This document shows, piece by piece, positions 32,016 to 43,565 of a stretch of 64,000 nt of DNA. The notes below the pieces were generated by a model. That model saw only the letters and a program-made list of their open reading frames with translations. It was not told the DNA's origin and searched no databases. The stretch is from Bipolaris cookei (taxonomy: Eukaryota; Ascomycota; Dothideomycetes; Pleosporales; Pleosporaceae). The number at the start of each line of letters is the position of its first letter. Position 1 is the stretch's first letter. The translations under genes were made by a program, and so were the position numbers. The stretch covers positions 327,772 through 391,771 of the forward strand of contig NRSV01000027.1 in the NCBI GenBank assembly GCA_002286855.1, given 5' to 3'.

Positions 32016-34256
32016 ATGCGTGTGACTCGTGCGCGCGCCCAACAGGGCCATGATGAGGCTACCGACGCGACCGAGCGCGCGCCGTTGAACGAAATAACGT
32101 CCAACGTATCAGCCGAGCAACCCCGCGACGACTACGAAGAGCTGCTGCCTGCAAAAACCCCTGCAAAGACTCCCGCAAAGAAGGGCAAAGCAAAGGGCCG
32201 CGCAAAGAAAGGGAAAAAGGCCAAGGTGGCTGAGGACGAAGAGGAGGAGCAACTCGAAGCTGCACCTGAAAACGCGCAAACAGCGCCTGAGCCCGTCGAA
32301 GTACCTGCAAGCGCTGAAGATGGTACAGCAGAGTCGCAAACCCTCTCGCAAACTCAGGATGAGCCTGTATCGGCTGCGGCCTCTGTCGTCGATTCGTCAG
32401 CGAACCCTTCTGAAGTTGCAGAGGTCTCTACCAAGGTCCAGCGACCAGTGACCCCAACTAAGCCCGTACGCCTGACTCGCCGCCAGTTGGCTATGCAAGA
32501 AGAGGAAATGAAGAAGGTGCAGCACGCCGCTCTCGCAGTTCAGGAACCAGAAACCCAAGTTCCAGAGTCGACAGCAGATGTGCCCAAAGCCATGGAAGAA
32601 GCCGCACAAGTAGCAGAGCAGGTTGAAAATCCAAACGCACCAGAAACTCAAAGTGAACATGCGAAGCAAGAGACGGTTGAGGAGCCAGAGACTGTTGTTG
32701 ACAAGGCTCAGCACGAGGCTATAGTCGAGTCCGTAGCAGAACGTGAAGTATTCCAAGAGGTTTCGCCAGAGGTACCACAAGTGGAAGAGCCCCAGACTCA
32801 GCCTCAAATCCCCGAAGCGGCAGCTGATATTCCCGTACCCTCTGTCGAAGTCAGTCCAGAAACAGAGCCAAAGTCACTTGCAGCCCAAAAGTCCAATGAA
32901 GATCTCATGGCCACTCTCAGGAGCCAGGCTTCAAGTCGACGGACGTCGCGTAGCCTCTCTAAATCCCCCATGCGTCTCGAGGAGTCTTTTGAAGCAATCG
33001 ATGCGCTTGAGGAGGCTCTGGAGAACGTCACATCAGTAGCCAGAATCGATCGATTGAACGAGGAGACATCGCCCGAGAGAGCAAAGGCCTCCAAGACCAC
33101 TAGCACGGCAGGCACACGCCCAAAGTCGATGTATGCGACCTCGACTACAGCTACAAAGTTATCCCGAGCCCCAAGTTCTGCTGCGCCGAAGAGTATGAAG
33201 CCGGTCAAGTCTTCATTAGCTCGCACAACCAGTGTTCGTACTGCAAGTGGCAAGGAAGTCAAAACAGCTCCCACGCCGGCGACAGATTATCTCGCTGCAA
33301 AACGGCGACCGGTCAGCGTATCGTTTCCTACTCCTGCGCCACCACCAAAGGGACGCGCTCCTACCAAGTCAACATTCCAGCTTTCAAGCAACGACGTAGT
33401 CGCAAAGCTGAAGGCGCAGAAAGAGGAGCGGTTAAAGCGAGAAGCAGAAGGCACAGCACCAAAGGCACGGCCGATCAGCATGCCCCCTCCACCAAAGTCA
33501 AACAAACCGCTCACAAAGCCCGCCTTTCAACTGCCAGGCGAGAAAATCGCCGAGAAACTAAAAGCACAAAAAGAAGAGCGTCTGAAGAGAGAAGAAGAGC
33601 AACCCGCACCAAAACAACGCCCAACCAGCATCACCATAGCGCCCCTTGCAAAATCCACAAAAGCGCCCACAAAGCCCAAATTCGAGCTCCCCGGCTCTGC
33701 CATAGCCGAGAAACTGCGCCTCAAAAAAGAAGAGCGTCTCAAACGCATGGAAGGAGCCGAAGCGGCAAAAAAAGAAGCGGCAGCACTCAAACCCCGTCCC
33801 GCACCAGTATCCCGCAAACCTGTCACCATCCCCATCCGACCCTCCCCCGCCGAAGCTCCAGGCGTAACAATCGGCCCACCCCCATCTCCTCCCCAACAAC
33901 AACAACGCTCCACCTCCCTCGCCAGCAAACGGAGCAGCATGTCCCTCTCACACGTCCTACCCCACCAATCCCGCTCCATATCCACTACCACATCCTCCTC
34001 CTCCTCCTCCTCCTCCAACCGCAATAGTATTCTTGTCCCAAAAGTCGTGGTCACGCCTGCGGATGCTATCCAGCTCAAACTCAAGGGTAAAGAAGTATTT
34101 AACCGCGATCGCGTGGAGAAGGAGGCGCGAGAGAGGGAGAGGAGGGAGAAGGAAGAGGCGGCGAAGAGGGCGAGGGCCGAGGCGGCGGAGAGGGGGAGGA
34201 TTGCCAGTAGGGAGTGGGCGGAGAGGCAGAGGCGGAAGATGATGGGGGGTTCTTGA
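32016..34256 (+). CDS. large lysine/glutamate-rich coiled-coil protein with three internal repeats
   Basis: Single exon, 746 residues from the ATG at 32016. The open frame extends further up, to 31677, but that part is Arg/Ser-rich junk-like sequence crossing a promoter. Residues 45-75 are a KTPAKTPAKKGKAKGRAKK type basic tract (nuclear-signal or DNA/microtubule-contact like). Residues 75-400 are acidic, Pro/Glu/Val-rich and disordered. Three repeats near residues 451, 502 and 553 share the pattern F-x-LPG-x-x-IAEKLKAQKEERLKR separated by PxxRPxSI linkers. A Ser/Thr-rich segment follows. The last 55 residues form a charged helix (RERERREKEEAAKRARAEAA) ending RQRRKMMGGS. Not recognised as a named protein; repeats of this type with basic helices suggest a cytoskeletal or chromatin-associated scaffold, which is inference. 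Confidence 0.8.
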   Translation: MRVTRARAQQGHDEATDATERAPLNEITSNVSAEQPRDDYEELLPAKTPAKTPAKKGKAKGRAKKGKKAKVAEDEEEEQLEAAPENAQTAPEPVEVPASAEDGTAESQTLSQTQDEPVSAAASVVDSSANPSEVAEVSTKVQRPVTPTKPVRLTRRQLAMQEEEMKKVQHAALAVQEPETQVPESTADVPKAMEEAAQVAEQVENPNAPETQSEHAKQETVEEPETVVDKAQHEAIVESVAEREVFQEVSPEVPQVEEPQTQPQIPEAAADIPVPSVEVSPETEPKSLAAQKSNEDLMATLRSQASSRRTSRSLSKSPMRLEESFEAIDALEEALENVTSVARIDRLNEETSPERAKASKTTSTAGTRPKSMYATSTTATKLSRAPSSAAPKSMKPVKSSLARTTSVRTASGKEVKTAPTPATDYLAAKRRPVSVSFPTPAPPPKGRAPTKSTFQLSSNDVVAKLKAQKEERLKREAEGTAPKARPISMPPPPKSNKPLTKPAFQLPGEKIAEKLKAQKEERLKREEEQPAPKQRPTSITIAPLAKSTKAPTKPKFELPGSAIAEKLRLKKEERLKRMEGAEAAKKEAAALKPRPAPVSRKPVTIPIRPSPAEAPGVTIGPPPSPPQQQQRSTSLASKRSSMSLSHVLPHQSRSISTTTSSSSSSSSNRNSILVPKVVVTPADAIQLKLKGKEVFNRDRVEKEARERERREKEEAAKRARAEAAERGRIASREWAERQRRKMMGGS

Positions 34257-35487
34257 TTATCATTTTTTTTCTTGGGGGGGGTTCTCTGGATACTTTTTGT
34301 GGTTTGCTTGGGGTTGCAACTGGAATAGGCTAGATTTCCGCCCTAAGTTTTTTCGGATACTCGTTTTAGTTTTTGGTTCTTCTTCTTCTACTTGTCTATA
34401 TATATTCTTTGGATACGGTTTCAGGTTTGATTTGGGTTTCGAATTCCTTACTTCACATCTCTACCTCTCTCTACCTGTCTTCCTATGGTCGACCTATATG
34501 AGAACATATGGCTTCATTGCCCGTTGGCGTTTGTAGGAATTTTTGTTTTATTTGAGTAGCTCGATGGAGAGAGTAGCTTTGTGTTTCCTGTACAGCAGTG
34601 ACTTTTTGACCTTGAATTTAAATTAGCTTCAAAACTTTAAGAGGAAAGTGAATGTTCATGTGCAGTATAGCCGGGAATGAGCCGGGGGGAAGAGGGGGGT
34701 GCGTTACGAGTTCATGTTGACACATCAAGAGAAAAAAAATCTTAATATTCTAGTGTTACACAAGTTTCGTCACAAGAGTTGCAGTAACTTTGTAAGAGAG
34801 AGAGAGAGAGGGAGAAAGAATACAAGGGAATTTCCTTAGTACTGAGTGTTGGGACGTATATTGGAATCGAGCTGACGACACCAGTCTTACCTCGGTCTTG
34901 CTACGGGCATACAAGTCCCAGCAAGGGTATACGCGTCTCACCAGGGGAACACATGTTTCCAGCAGCTGCAGCCTTGCCTGCTACTACTGAGTGTATAGCT
35001 ACATTGATAGCCCAGTAGCTAGTCGAATCAGTCAAGTCTTCTTCTCTCCGTTTTATGCAACTGCAATTGTTTGACACAATTAAGACCTTTGCCATGCCAA
35101 CACTGAGCATTGTAAAAGACCTTATATTCAGAATAGGAGGAGAATGAACATAGATTTGTTTCAGACAGAAATAGTAAAAAAATTCTCAAATATTTATCTC
35201 TATATGCAGGAGAAACAAGGGAGTAGGAAATCATAAACCTTGAAGACGCTGTTTGAGCTCTGCTGTTAGTACTGATGAGGTTACTACTCATGCCATTTTT
35301 TTTCTTCTCAACGACCGACACTGGATGGACAAGGTCCTTGCATTTGTGAGAAAAATAGTGCACAGGACTTCTACCGACCACGCAGACATGGCGAGAAAAC
35401 CATGTCAACTACCGAGTAAACTGTAGCAATGACCTTTTACACCCCACCTACCTGAAGCCTCATTTTCCGTTTAGATATTTATTTCAC

Positions 35488-35606
35488 CACCGCGATTCGC
35501 GCCAAAGGACGTCTTCGGTGTAATCCGTTACCACTCTTCTCTAGCCTCACCGCGATTCGCGCGATGGCCATATCTTCGGTACACTCCGATGCCACAGTTC
35601 TCCCGT
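35488..35606. repeat. degenerate 60-bp tandem duplication with palindromic core
   Basis: Two copies start exactly 60 bp apart. Each begins with the 11-bp palindrome CGCGATTCGCG inside CACCGCGATTCGCGC (35488-35502 and 35548-35562) and continues with alignable TCTTCGGT, TCCG and TTCTC blocks. Confidence 0.7.
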
Positions 35607-37313
35607 ACTCGTATTATCTCTCCATTACACCATACTCCCCACAAGTCAACGTAACCCTGCACCTGTTGCATCCTCTGGCAATTTCGTCTCAGGATTTTTT
35701 TTTGCCACACACAAGAGGAGTCAGATAAACAAAGCTCCACAATGACCTCACGATGTGGACCCAGAAATAGAATGACAAGTACACACAGAGAAACCAGAAA
35801 GGATTGTTAGTCGTCCGGTGTGAAGGATTAAAAAAGTGGAAGAGTATGTAGTAGATGACAAAGTCACCGGACGTTGCTGGCAGAAGAGCCAAGGGACAGA
35901 GATAAATTAGGAAATCCCTACCCAATAGAATAATTTCTCTGCTGCCCAATACTTACATCATGACAACGTGTAGGGTGTACTGTAGGAGAAAATGCCTCGT
36001 GCGGCACAATGTTCCAGATGGATAAACAACTAAAGCCGCTGGCTGGCAACTCTTTCCTTGCTTGCATTATAGCCGCAGTGCGTTTGACGCGGCAAAATAG
36101 AATAAAAAAGTGGCAAAACATGTCACTACTTTTTCTGTTTGGCTGCAGCGGTGGTATTTCGGACGGTGACGATTCGCTGTGGGACACTCTGTGTGTGTGG
36201 CTGCCCAAGACAACTGCTTGGGCTTTTGGCTCAGGATTGAGGCGTAAAGAACAAGGAACACATGTTGTAGACATGGCCACCTTGTCGCCAAAAGTTTATG
36301 TATACTGGTGGCGGTGCTTATACAATCTGTTTGCGTTTCTCAGTGTCCACGTGGATTACCTTAGCTCCGGTACTTTTCGATGGCGCCGTTCAAAAGACGA
36401 ATGCACTAGAGACGGCGATGGTGTGAAGCAAAAGGTATTGGAATCTGCCTTGGCTGGCGCGAGTGATGCTTTGGGAACGAGGCGTGCGCATTGTGCCGTG
36501 ACTGTCAGTTGTTCGGAACGCATTGGGTTACATGCAAACGACAGAGATCTGGCGATCCGATCGTGGACGGCGCGTGCCGTGTAGCCCTGCAGCAAACCTC
36601 TACATTGGGAGATCCTTGAGCGAGTCAGGAACATTGGCGGAGAGGCCGATTGGATTGTTATTGGAAATTGCTCGTGATGTAATCATGCGCTTCTACAATT
36701 TCTAATCTCGAGTCAGCAGCTGTCTTATCTCGCACTCCTTATGACACGGCTAGCACAAGCATTTGGTTGTCGCCCAAGACCGGTAGTTGTTGTAACTTGG
36801 CCATGAGAGACGGAGCCTGCCAAACCGCCTGTTTATCAGAAACAAGGCATAAACTAGAGTGATGGACGAACTGTGTAGGTTTGTATACTAGTGTACATGG
36901 TTGGATAAGAGTGGGGTCTGTGCGTGAGGGTGAAACGACAAAGTTCACAGGTCGAAGCCGGCGCGATAGGCGAGGAGACGCGATAGGTTAGATGATTTTA
37001 AATGATCGCTCCATTGCATATTGGCATTGTCAATCGCGATGACGCTTGACACTTGCCGTGCGGGTTCCTTGCATGAGGCAAATGTGATCATTGTATGGTT
37101 TCCAAGCACTGCCACCAAGACTGATACGCCCCTTTGAGACGAACAGGTTGCGCACATGTACGCATCTGTACGTTTGTGCCTGCACCTAGTCACGCTCCAT
37201 GCGGTTGAGTTCAATCTATCGTTCGGCTAGGCAATGAGCGTTCCCATGATTGTGGGTGATCAGCGTACTGACAGGAACGGACGCAATTGACGACTTTATT
37301 ATGTATGTATCTT

Positions 37314-37333
37314 TGTGTGTGTGTGTGTGTGTG
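37314..37333. repeat. (TG)10 microsatellite
   Basis: Uninterrupted TG dinucleotide run of 20 bases in non-coding sequence. Confidence 0.9.
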
Positions 37334-39630
37334 GAAAAGAAATTGCAAATCCTTTGGGTCAATAAACACAGGGCGATGCGGAGGGCGAGACGATCGTCCA
37401 GCATCGAGAATAGTGACTCACTTTTCCGGGCCGAACATCGGAAACTGGCGAGCAGACAACGGGCAAAGGTACCAATGACTAGGGGGCTCGAGGATGCAGG
37501 CAGCCTTTGTTGAAGAAGGAGAAATTGCTTTTGTGTCGCGGCCTGGTAGCGTGCTTTCGGTTCCTGAGAGTCTGGAAGAGGCTCAACACGCCCTGTGTGC
37601 TCGGGTTTGCCGTCGGGGACGTGGTAGCCTTCTCCGGTCCGTCGTGACAAGTGGTCTTTGCTTGAGCTCAACATCCGAACAGCCTAACCCTGCGCAAGAG
37701 AGCGGCAGGCCTGAGCTAGCTTAAGACGGGACGGGATGCGAGGAGAGCAGGCAGCTTGCATGCGAGGCGGATGCAAAGTGAACGGGTGTCACAAGCCGTG
37801 CAAGGCGACATGTTTTGAGGCGACAGGTTGCGGGTATCGATGTCCAAGTGCTCGGATCTCGGAATAGTTCACCAGGCCCTTGCGGAGAGCAGGCAGGCGA
37901 GAGCAAGCGAGCAAAGGTGGACTGTGAGTGGTGTGATCAGATTTGGCACTAGCGCCATGTCACACGACGAGCGCTTGACAGTCGTCGCACCTACGCCTCT
38001 GTCGATGACCTAACCACCGGGAGTCGCTAGGATGGAAATATGTACTAAGTACATACGTCCAAGGGAATGTGTCGTGAGCCCTCAGAGCTGTGGGGCCCGG
38101 ATGGTCCGCTATGAATCCCGGGGCTCGCTTGCCAAGTGGAGCCCTGGTGAGCTGGCAGCGCGCGGATGGGGGACCGAAGGAAAGTCGTCGCGGCCTTGGG
38201 AGAAGAAGGAAAAAAACTGCCTCGTGGGGGGCATGAGGCTTTTGTTTGTAGCGTACTTTTGCAACGGAGGCCCACGATGCCTGCGATGACGATGGGAAGC
38301 AGCAGATTGGGCAGCTGGGATGACGCTGGCAATGTCGCGCAATGGCGACATCCCCCCCCTCCTCGTGAGAAACGCGGCATGACGGAGGGGCGGGACGATT
38401 GCTTTTTCTCGCACGCATGGTGAGTGGCGGACTGAGGCCTGTCGGCGGTGCCCATGACGATGGACGGGCCGTTCAGCAAAGTGCGGAGAAGCCAAGCAAA
38501 GAGGCGCCCCACCCCGTCCGGCGCATGGGCCAATAAAAGGGGCGGGCGCCGGCGAGTCAGGACACAGGCGATAAGTAGGGAACATGGCCAACTCCTTCGC
38601 CCTTCCCAGGGGAGGGGACACGGCGCCAGAGTGGATGCTGCCCTGCTCGTTGGGAAACCCCTCTCAACAACATCTCACCCTCCTTGGTGTCCAACTATCG
38701 CCACCGCATCCTCACTTGCTGATGCCCATCTTGTGCGGCCTGGCTGTGGCTGGCTTCTGGATTACTGCAAGGGAAAAAAATTTCTTCCTCGTCTGCCTTG
38801 CACTCCCGCGCGGGCAGGGCCTAGCCGTGCCTCATGCCCCCAATTATGAACCTGCACAGTCACCGTCCATGTGTGGGCTAGGGCATTGCGCGGTTGCCAA
38901 AGTTTAAACCGCCTTGTCCATGGAGAGAGACTAAGCCTTGCGCGCCCTGTGTCTCACCTGTCTCGTCTTGGGCTTATCTGAGGCTATGCACTGGATGAGA
39001 TGAGGTGAGAATAGTGCCTCATCACGTGCAGATGAGGGGGTGGACGAGGCTCAAGTCATCACTGTGGAAGAAATGTGTATGTGTGTGTATGTGTAAGACC
39101 ACGAGTCTATGCCCGTGGTCGTGGCTTCCATTTGAGGAATTGCTACTACTAAGCTATGATAGAGGTGAGGTGAGGTGAGGTGAGAAAAAGCAGGCACGAC
39201 CTTCGCGGTCGGCTTACGCAACAGAGGATATCCAACCGTCCCAACTACTAGCAAACCCATCGCCGGGGCTGCAAATGCTCCAGATAACACAAAACACTGG
39301 GGCTCACTTGGCCCTGCGCCCCGAGAAACACCAAGGGGGATATGGATATAAATACTTTTGATCGTACACCGCGCACCCGAGTATCTTGACAAAGGAAATG
39401 GTACAGAACTAGTAGATGATGGAAAAAGGGAGAGCAGCGGTGGTGCTTATGCAGGTAAACTCCGTGGACCCATGCCAGTCCCGGGCGGGCGAGGCCATGG
39501 GGCCGAATGCAAAACTGAACATAAGGAGGGCAGTGAGAGCCCAAGGACGCAAGGGGATAATGGCTTCGCCGTCATTAATGTCGTGAGGCCAACCTCGCAA
39601 TGGCAAGATTGGCAGAAGGGGCGAAGGGGC

Positions 39631-40122
39631 CTAGTACTGTGTGTACCTCCTCTTGACGTCTCGGGTCTGGTCAAACGATCGCACGTAGCTGCTGAGCTGC
39701 GTGGCCGCTTGTTGCGAGATGCCCGATTGAGTCCGTGATGATGATGATGATGAGGCTAGCGAGGAGCGTGATGACGAGGGCGTCAGGCTGCGCTGGGGTG
39801 ATTGCCTGGTTGCCGTGGGTGGTGCAAAGTAGCTGCCGTTGGCAGTGGGGTAGTAGTGGTAGGGGCTCGAGGGGACTGCTTGCGAGGTGGTGGATGCAGC
39901 CTTGTATGCCGAGAAGTTGATTGCGGGGGCGAGGTAGAAGCCGCTGTTGGACGAGGAGGATGATGAGGCCGAGGATGACAATTGCGAGGGTGCTTGTGCG
40001 GTGGTGCCGGCCCTTTCGAGGTCGGCCAGGCGGCACGACTGCGAGCAGTAGACGCCGTTCTCGGCAATCTGGCGGTCGCAGGAGAGGCAGAAGTCGTTGA
40101 AGCACTCCATTTGGGAAGCCAT
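39631..40122 (-). CDS. Ecl1-type lifespan regulatory factor
   Basis: Small single-exon protein of 163 residues with the life-span regulatory factor (Ecl1/LsrA-like) domain at the N-terminus: C12, C15 (CLSCDR), then C26 and C30 (YCSQSCRLADLE), a short zinc-binding motif. Fission yeast Ecl1 and relatives extend chronological lifespan and respond to nutrient and sulfur/zinc limitation. The rest is Ser-rich and disordered, ending in a basic amphipathic stretch (AATQLSSYVRSFDQ, then DVKRRY). Fission yeast Ecl1 is about 80 residues; filamentous fungal relatives are longer. The gene stands alone in a gene-poor region and has 3.4 kb of non-coding DNA upstream, which would suit complex regulation. Family call rests on the cysteine pattern and its flanks. 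Confidence 0.8.
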   Translation of the reverse strand: MASQMECFNDFCLSCDRQIAENGVYCSQSCRLADLERAGTTAQAPSQLSSSASSSSSSNSGFYLAPAINFSAYKAASTTSQAVPSSPYHYYPTANGSYFAPPTATRQSPQRSLTPSSSRSSLASSSSSSRTQSGISQQAATQLSSYVRSFDQTRDVKRRYTQY

Positions 40123-40911
40123 TGCGGAGGGTGGTGTGGTTGTGGTTGGGGTGGTGGGGGTTGTTATATAGAGGGCGACGGGATTGAGTCGCTGGGTAGG
40201 GTGTGGTCAGGCCAGAGGCGGAGGGGCAGGCAGCAGGTTATGTAGAGAGTGTGGGTGGTACGTGTGAGAGTGGGAGTCAGAGAGGGTGGTCAAGCAAGAG
40301 AGATATAGAGCGAGGTGGAGCGGAAGAAGCGTCCGTGTGTGGAGCGGCGGCGGGAGGGAGTGGATGGGGGATATACTTAAGTTGCGCTCAGGCACACTGG
40401 CAGCACCACACGCACCCACACGCATCCACACACGCACACACGCACCCACACGCAGACTACGGCTGACCCTAGTCGCCTCTCAGCAGATGGTGCCGACAGG
40501 GTCCTCGGCCATCCCTGGTCGTCTCCGCACGGGCTGACCATGCAGCCAAGCAACCAACGACGTCTGAATTTCGTCGCAAGCGCTGTAGCCTCGAGCGCTG
40601 CATGCACCCCTCACGCCCACGCCCACGTCTCTCGCGGCCGCTGCCTCTGCCTACTATGCCTACTATGCCTCTCTCGCGCTGTGCAGCCCAAACGCCGTGT
40701 GAATGCGCACCTGTATGTGGGTGTAGTGTACCACTAGCATCCCATCTACACACCTACATACATCCGCCCTTACATACATGCAGACATGCGCCAGAATCTT
40801 CGGCCGCGGCCTTTACTGCCATGCCCCCCCAACCCAATGCCCTCTCGCTGCCCTCTGCCTGCTGACACCTCCGCTCGACTCGACTCGACTCTCCTCCCAC
40901 GCCCACCCTCT

Positions 40912-40977
40912 TCTGCCCACTCTGCCTACTCTGCCCACTCTGCCCACTCTGCCCACTCTGCCCGCTCTTCTGCCCAC
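40912..40977. repeat. minisatellite, 9-bp unit TCTGCCCAC
   Basis: Six tandem units from 40912 to 40965 with two single-base variants, then a TCT spacer and one more unit. Confidence 0.88.
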
Positions 40978-41217
40978 TGCGTGACTGCGCAACCAGTGCT
41001 AGTCATCTGCCCCAGCCCTGCGCCTAGTGCGCAGATAACTAATGTACAAATCTAGGAACAAGGCTTCCTGTTCAAGCTCCATGCCCCTCTTCCACAACCA
41101 CACTGCCTCTTATCGGTTTCAGCAGTCATGGGGCGTCTCTGCCCTCGCTCCACCCACCGCCCTGCATGCCCGTTGCCATCCCATCACCATGTCCCTCTGC
41201 TGCCATCACACTACCAA

Positions 41218-41250
41218 ACTATACTATACTATACTATACTATACTATACT
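41218..41250. repeat. (ACTAT)6 pentanucleotide satellite
   Basis: Six perfect ACTAT units plus ACT, 33 bases, in non-coding DNA between ECL1-like and HAL2. Confidence 0.92.
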
Positions 41251-43565
41251 CACACAGGAGTACTTAGTATTCTTTTCTTCTGCTCCCGCTCGCGTAATCC
41301 CCCCCACACGTCTGCCGCCTATTGCGACACTGAAGACGTTATCTGTCGCCATTGACGTGCTCGATGCCGTTTGCCAATCTTAGTAGGAGAACCACTCGCC
41401 TTGTCCTGCAGCACCCATCTCCACCTCCCCATGCACGACACACCTTTCGCCTCCGCAACGCCTCGTGCAATCCCTCAACACAACCTTTTCTTCTCCCAAT
41501 AACCCCCATTCCTCGATGCTGCGAACCCTTCAGGCATGTGCCTGCAAGTGTCTCATGCCTCGCTTCGCCTCTTGCTGAGCGCCTCATGCCTTTCTTCTCC
41601 CAATCCGTCCCCGTGAAGACTGATCTGGACTCTTGCTCAGGCCAGCCCGCCCAATCTGGGCGTCCGGCCTCAGCGACGCCAGCCTCTATCCGTCTCACAA
41701 ACTCGTGCTCAAATATTTTTCTCCCGCTGTCAATGGCTTGCGCAAACCATTCCAGAGCGTCCTCCCTCCACTATGGCCAACCCCCCTCCCCTCCCAGGGC
41801 AAGCGAGATAAGAACGCTCGACCCACACAACCGCGCCCCTACCAGCCCAGGCAACCAGCAACCGTCCTCCAAACCGTTCCAGCTGCCCTCGCCCCCCCCC
41901 CCCCCATGCACCCTCCGGACGAATCACCAGGCTGCCCTCAACTGCAAGTCACTTGCACGCTTATATCCAACACGAGCACGAGCAGCCTCCATGCACACCT
42001 CCTATACTATACTACATACGCAGCCAGAGCCAGCCCCCACGCTCCTCTTTGCCCAGACGTCCTTCGTTGCTGCAGGACCCTAGATGGCGCACGGCACAAA
42101 AGTGAGCATGTTGACGCTTACACTCGTCTGCAGGAACCACTCCGTTCGCTCTTATCGCCACATCCACACTTGTTCTAATCAGGCCCCCTTGAAACTCTGC
42201 TTATCTAGCAGTCCCTCTTGCCGTCCCGCCCGCGCGCGATTCAGCACCGCGACAATCGAGGCAGTGCCGACTATTGGACCCAAAAACTCCCTTCGTTTCC
42301 TACATTGCCTTCTCCACAAACACTATGTGCGCCTTTCTGGTTGCAGCCGTGCGTGCGACATGCCTTGACATTCACTGTGCTTTTGACACGCCTGTTAGCC
42401 CCAACAAACCACACAATAGCATCCCAAAATATCTCCTTCAATATACATACATCCACATCCATGATGCAATTAGCTAATACCCAAACCTTCTCCTCATCGC
42501 CGATATTAGGGCTCAGGGCGATGCAGCTAGAGCATCTAGGCCTCATCTAACAACAGCGTACCCCTACCCTTCGTGCAGCCTGTCGCTTGTGTATTCGACA
42601 TGCAAGATGATGCAGGACACGACTTGCCCAATAGTTGGCGCATAAAATTCTAAACACTTTGTCCTTGGAAACAGAAACATCTGTAATAATATACTTAGGT
42701 ACATATATAGCACAGCCATCTCACCAATGTCCTTCACTCCCGGGGGATCCGCGCCGGATACATACGCGCTGCACCCCACAACAGGCGATCCCTTTTCGTC
42801 GCAGGCAAGCACATGCTGTGTAACTTGAGTAACAGAAGCAGTTCACTCTAGGTCTACTCCGAGCATCAATTCAGCACGAAGCGCAAATCCTGAGGCGCGC
42901 ATTGCTGTTGAGCAGCCTCGTCTCTGTGCTCGCTTGATCCCTGATGGTCATCTCCCGGGTTTGGAACTACCCCGAAACATCGGCCCGTTTGCTGAGGCGG
43001 GTGGATTGATAGTGGGTGCTCTTTCCAACGGCTATCCTTCCCACCCGCCTCTGTTGGCGACGAGAGGGTCCTGCGGGTAGAATCGGAGATACGCCGCAAT
43101 GATTTTTTTCTCAGGGTCCTAATGGCATTCTACGATACACCATACCCTCCTGATCAAGCGCAGAATCGGACCGTCTATTTGACTTTGAGATAACTCAAAT
43201 CATTGTTCGTATTAAGAGTTGATGAAATGATGGTGGCGTTATTATTAGGATATTTACAATCAACCATGTCTGATATGTATCCTGCTCATCATAGCATGTA
43301 AGGTTTCTGTGTCCTCCTTTGCGTCTTGTATCTGTTGGCAAGACTGAGCTTCATTGTGCCAAAAAAGACTTTTTTTTCCTCATCAGAATGTTCAAGTCAC
43401 GCCAGCCTCGCTTACTATGCGCTTGTAAAGTAGCTTCTAATACGCCCATCACCCCATCTGAACAAATCCATTGAAACCATTGTCTAAATACCGCCGATAG
43501 TAGCAATTTTGCAACACGTATCACAAAGTGGACATTTTATTGCCCCCCGCGAACTTACCCCCGCA

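Larger units (their letters stand above)
34257..39630. other. 5.4-kb gene-poor convergent region
   Basis: Lies between two 3' ends. I find no frame with a recognisable domain. Contents: a short AG run near 34794-34812, a degenerate 60-bp tandem duplication with a CGCGATTCGCG palindrome (35488-35606), a (TG)10 run, a GC-rich block (about 37.9-38.95 kb) with a CCAATAAAAGG element near 38529 followed by a 107-codon frame at 38584-38907, and GGTGA repeats near 39165-39185. An unannotated non-coding transcript is possible. Confidence 0.5.
40123..43565. other. 3.4-kb divergent region between ECL1-like and HAL2 genes
   Basis: No gene recognised. It includes CA-rich imperfect repeats near 40395-40455, a 9-bp minisatellite, a 5-bp satellite, poly-C runs near 41889-41905 and pyrimidine-rich tracts on the plus strand. 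Both promoters must lie here. Long frames on the plus strand at 41352-42178 have biased composition (Pro/Ser/Thr/His) and no domain, so they look like by-products of C-richness. Confidence 0.55.

Noticed and set aside
36009..36584. 191-codon plus-strand frame in the gene-poor region
   Set aside because: No recognisable domain or protein-like pattern; several overlapping frames on both strands are equally long.
40912..40977. CRISPR-like array
   Set aside because: Direct 9-bp units without spacers; a simple minisatellite in a eukaryotic genome.
41352..42178. Two long plus-strand frames between the ECL1-like gene and HAL2
   Set aside because: Pro/Ser/Thr/His bias from C-rich DNA, no domain, contains poly-C runs.
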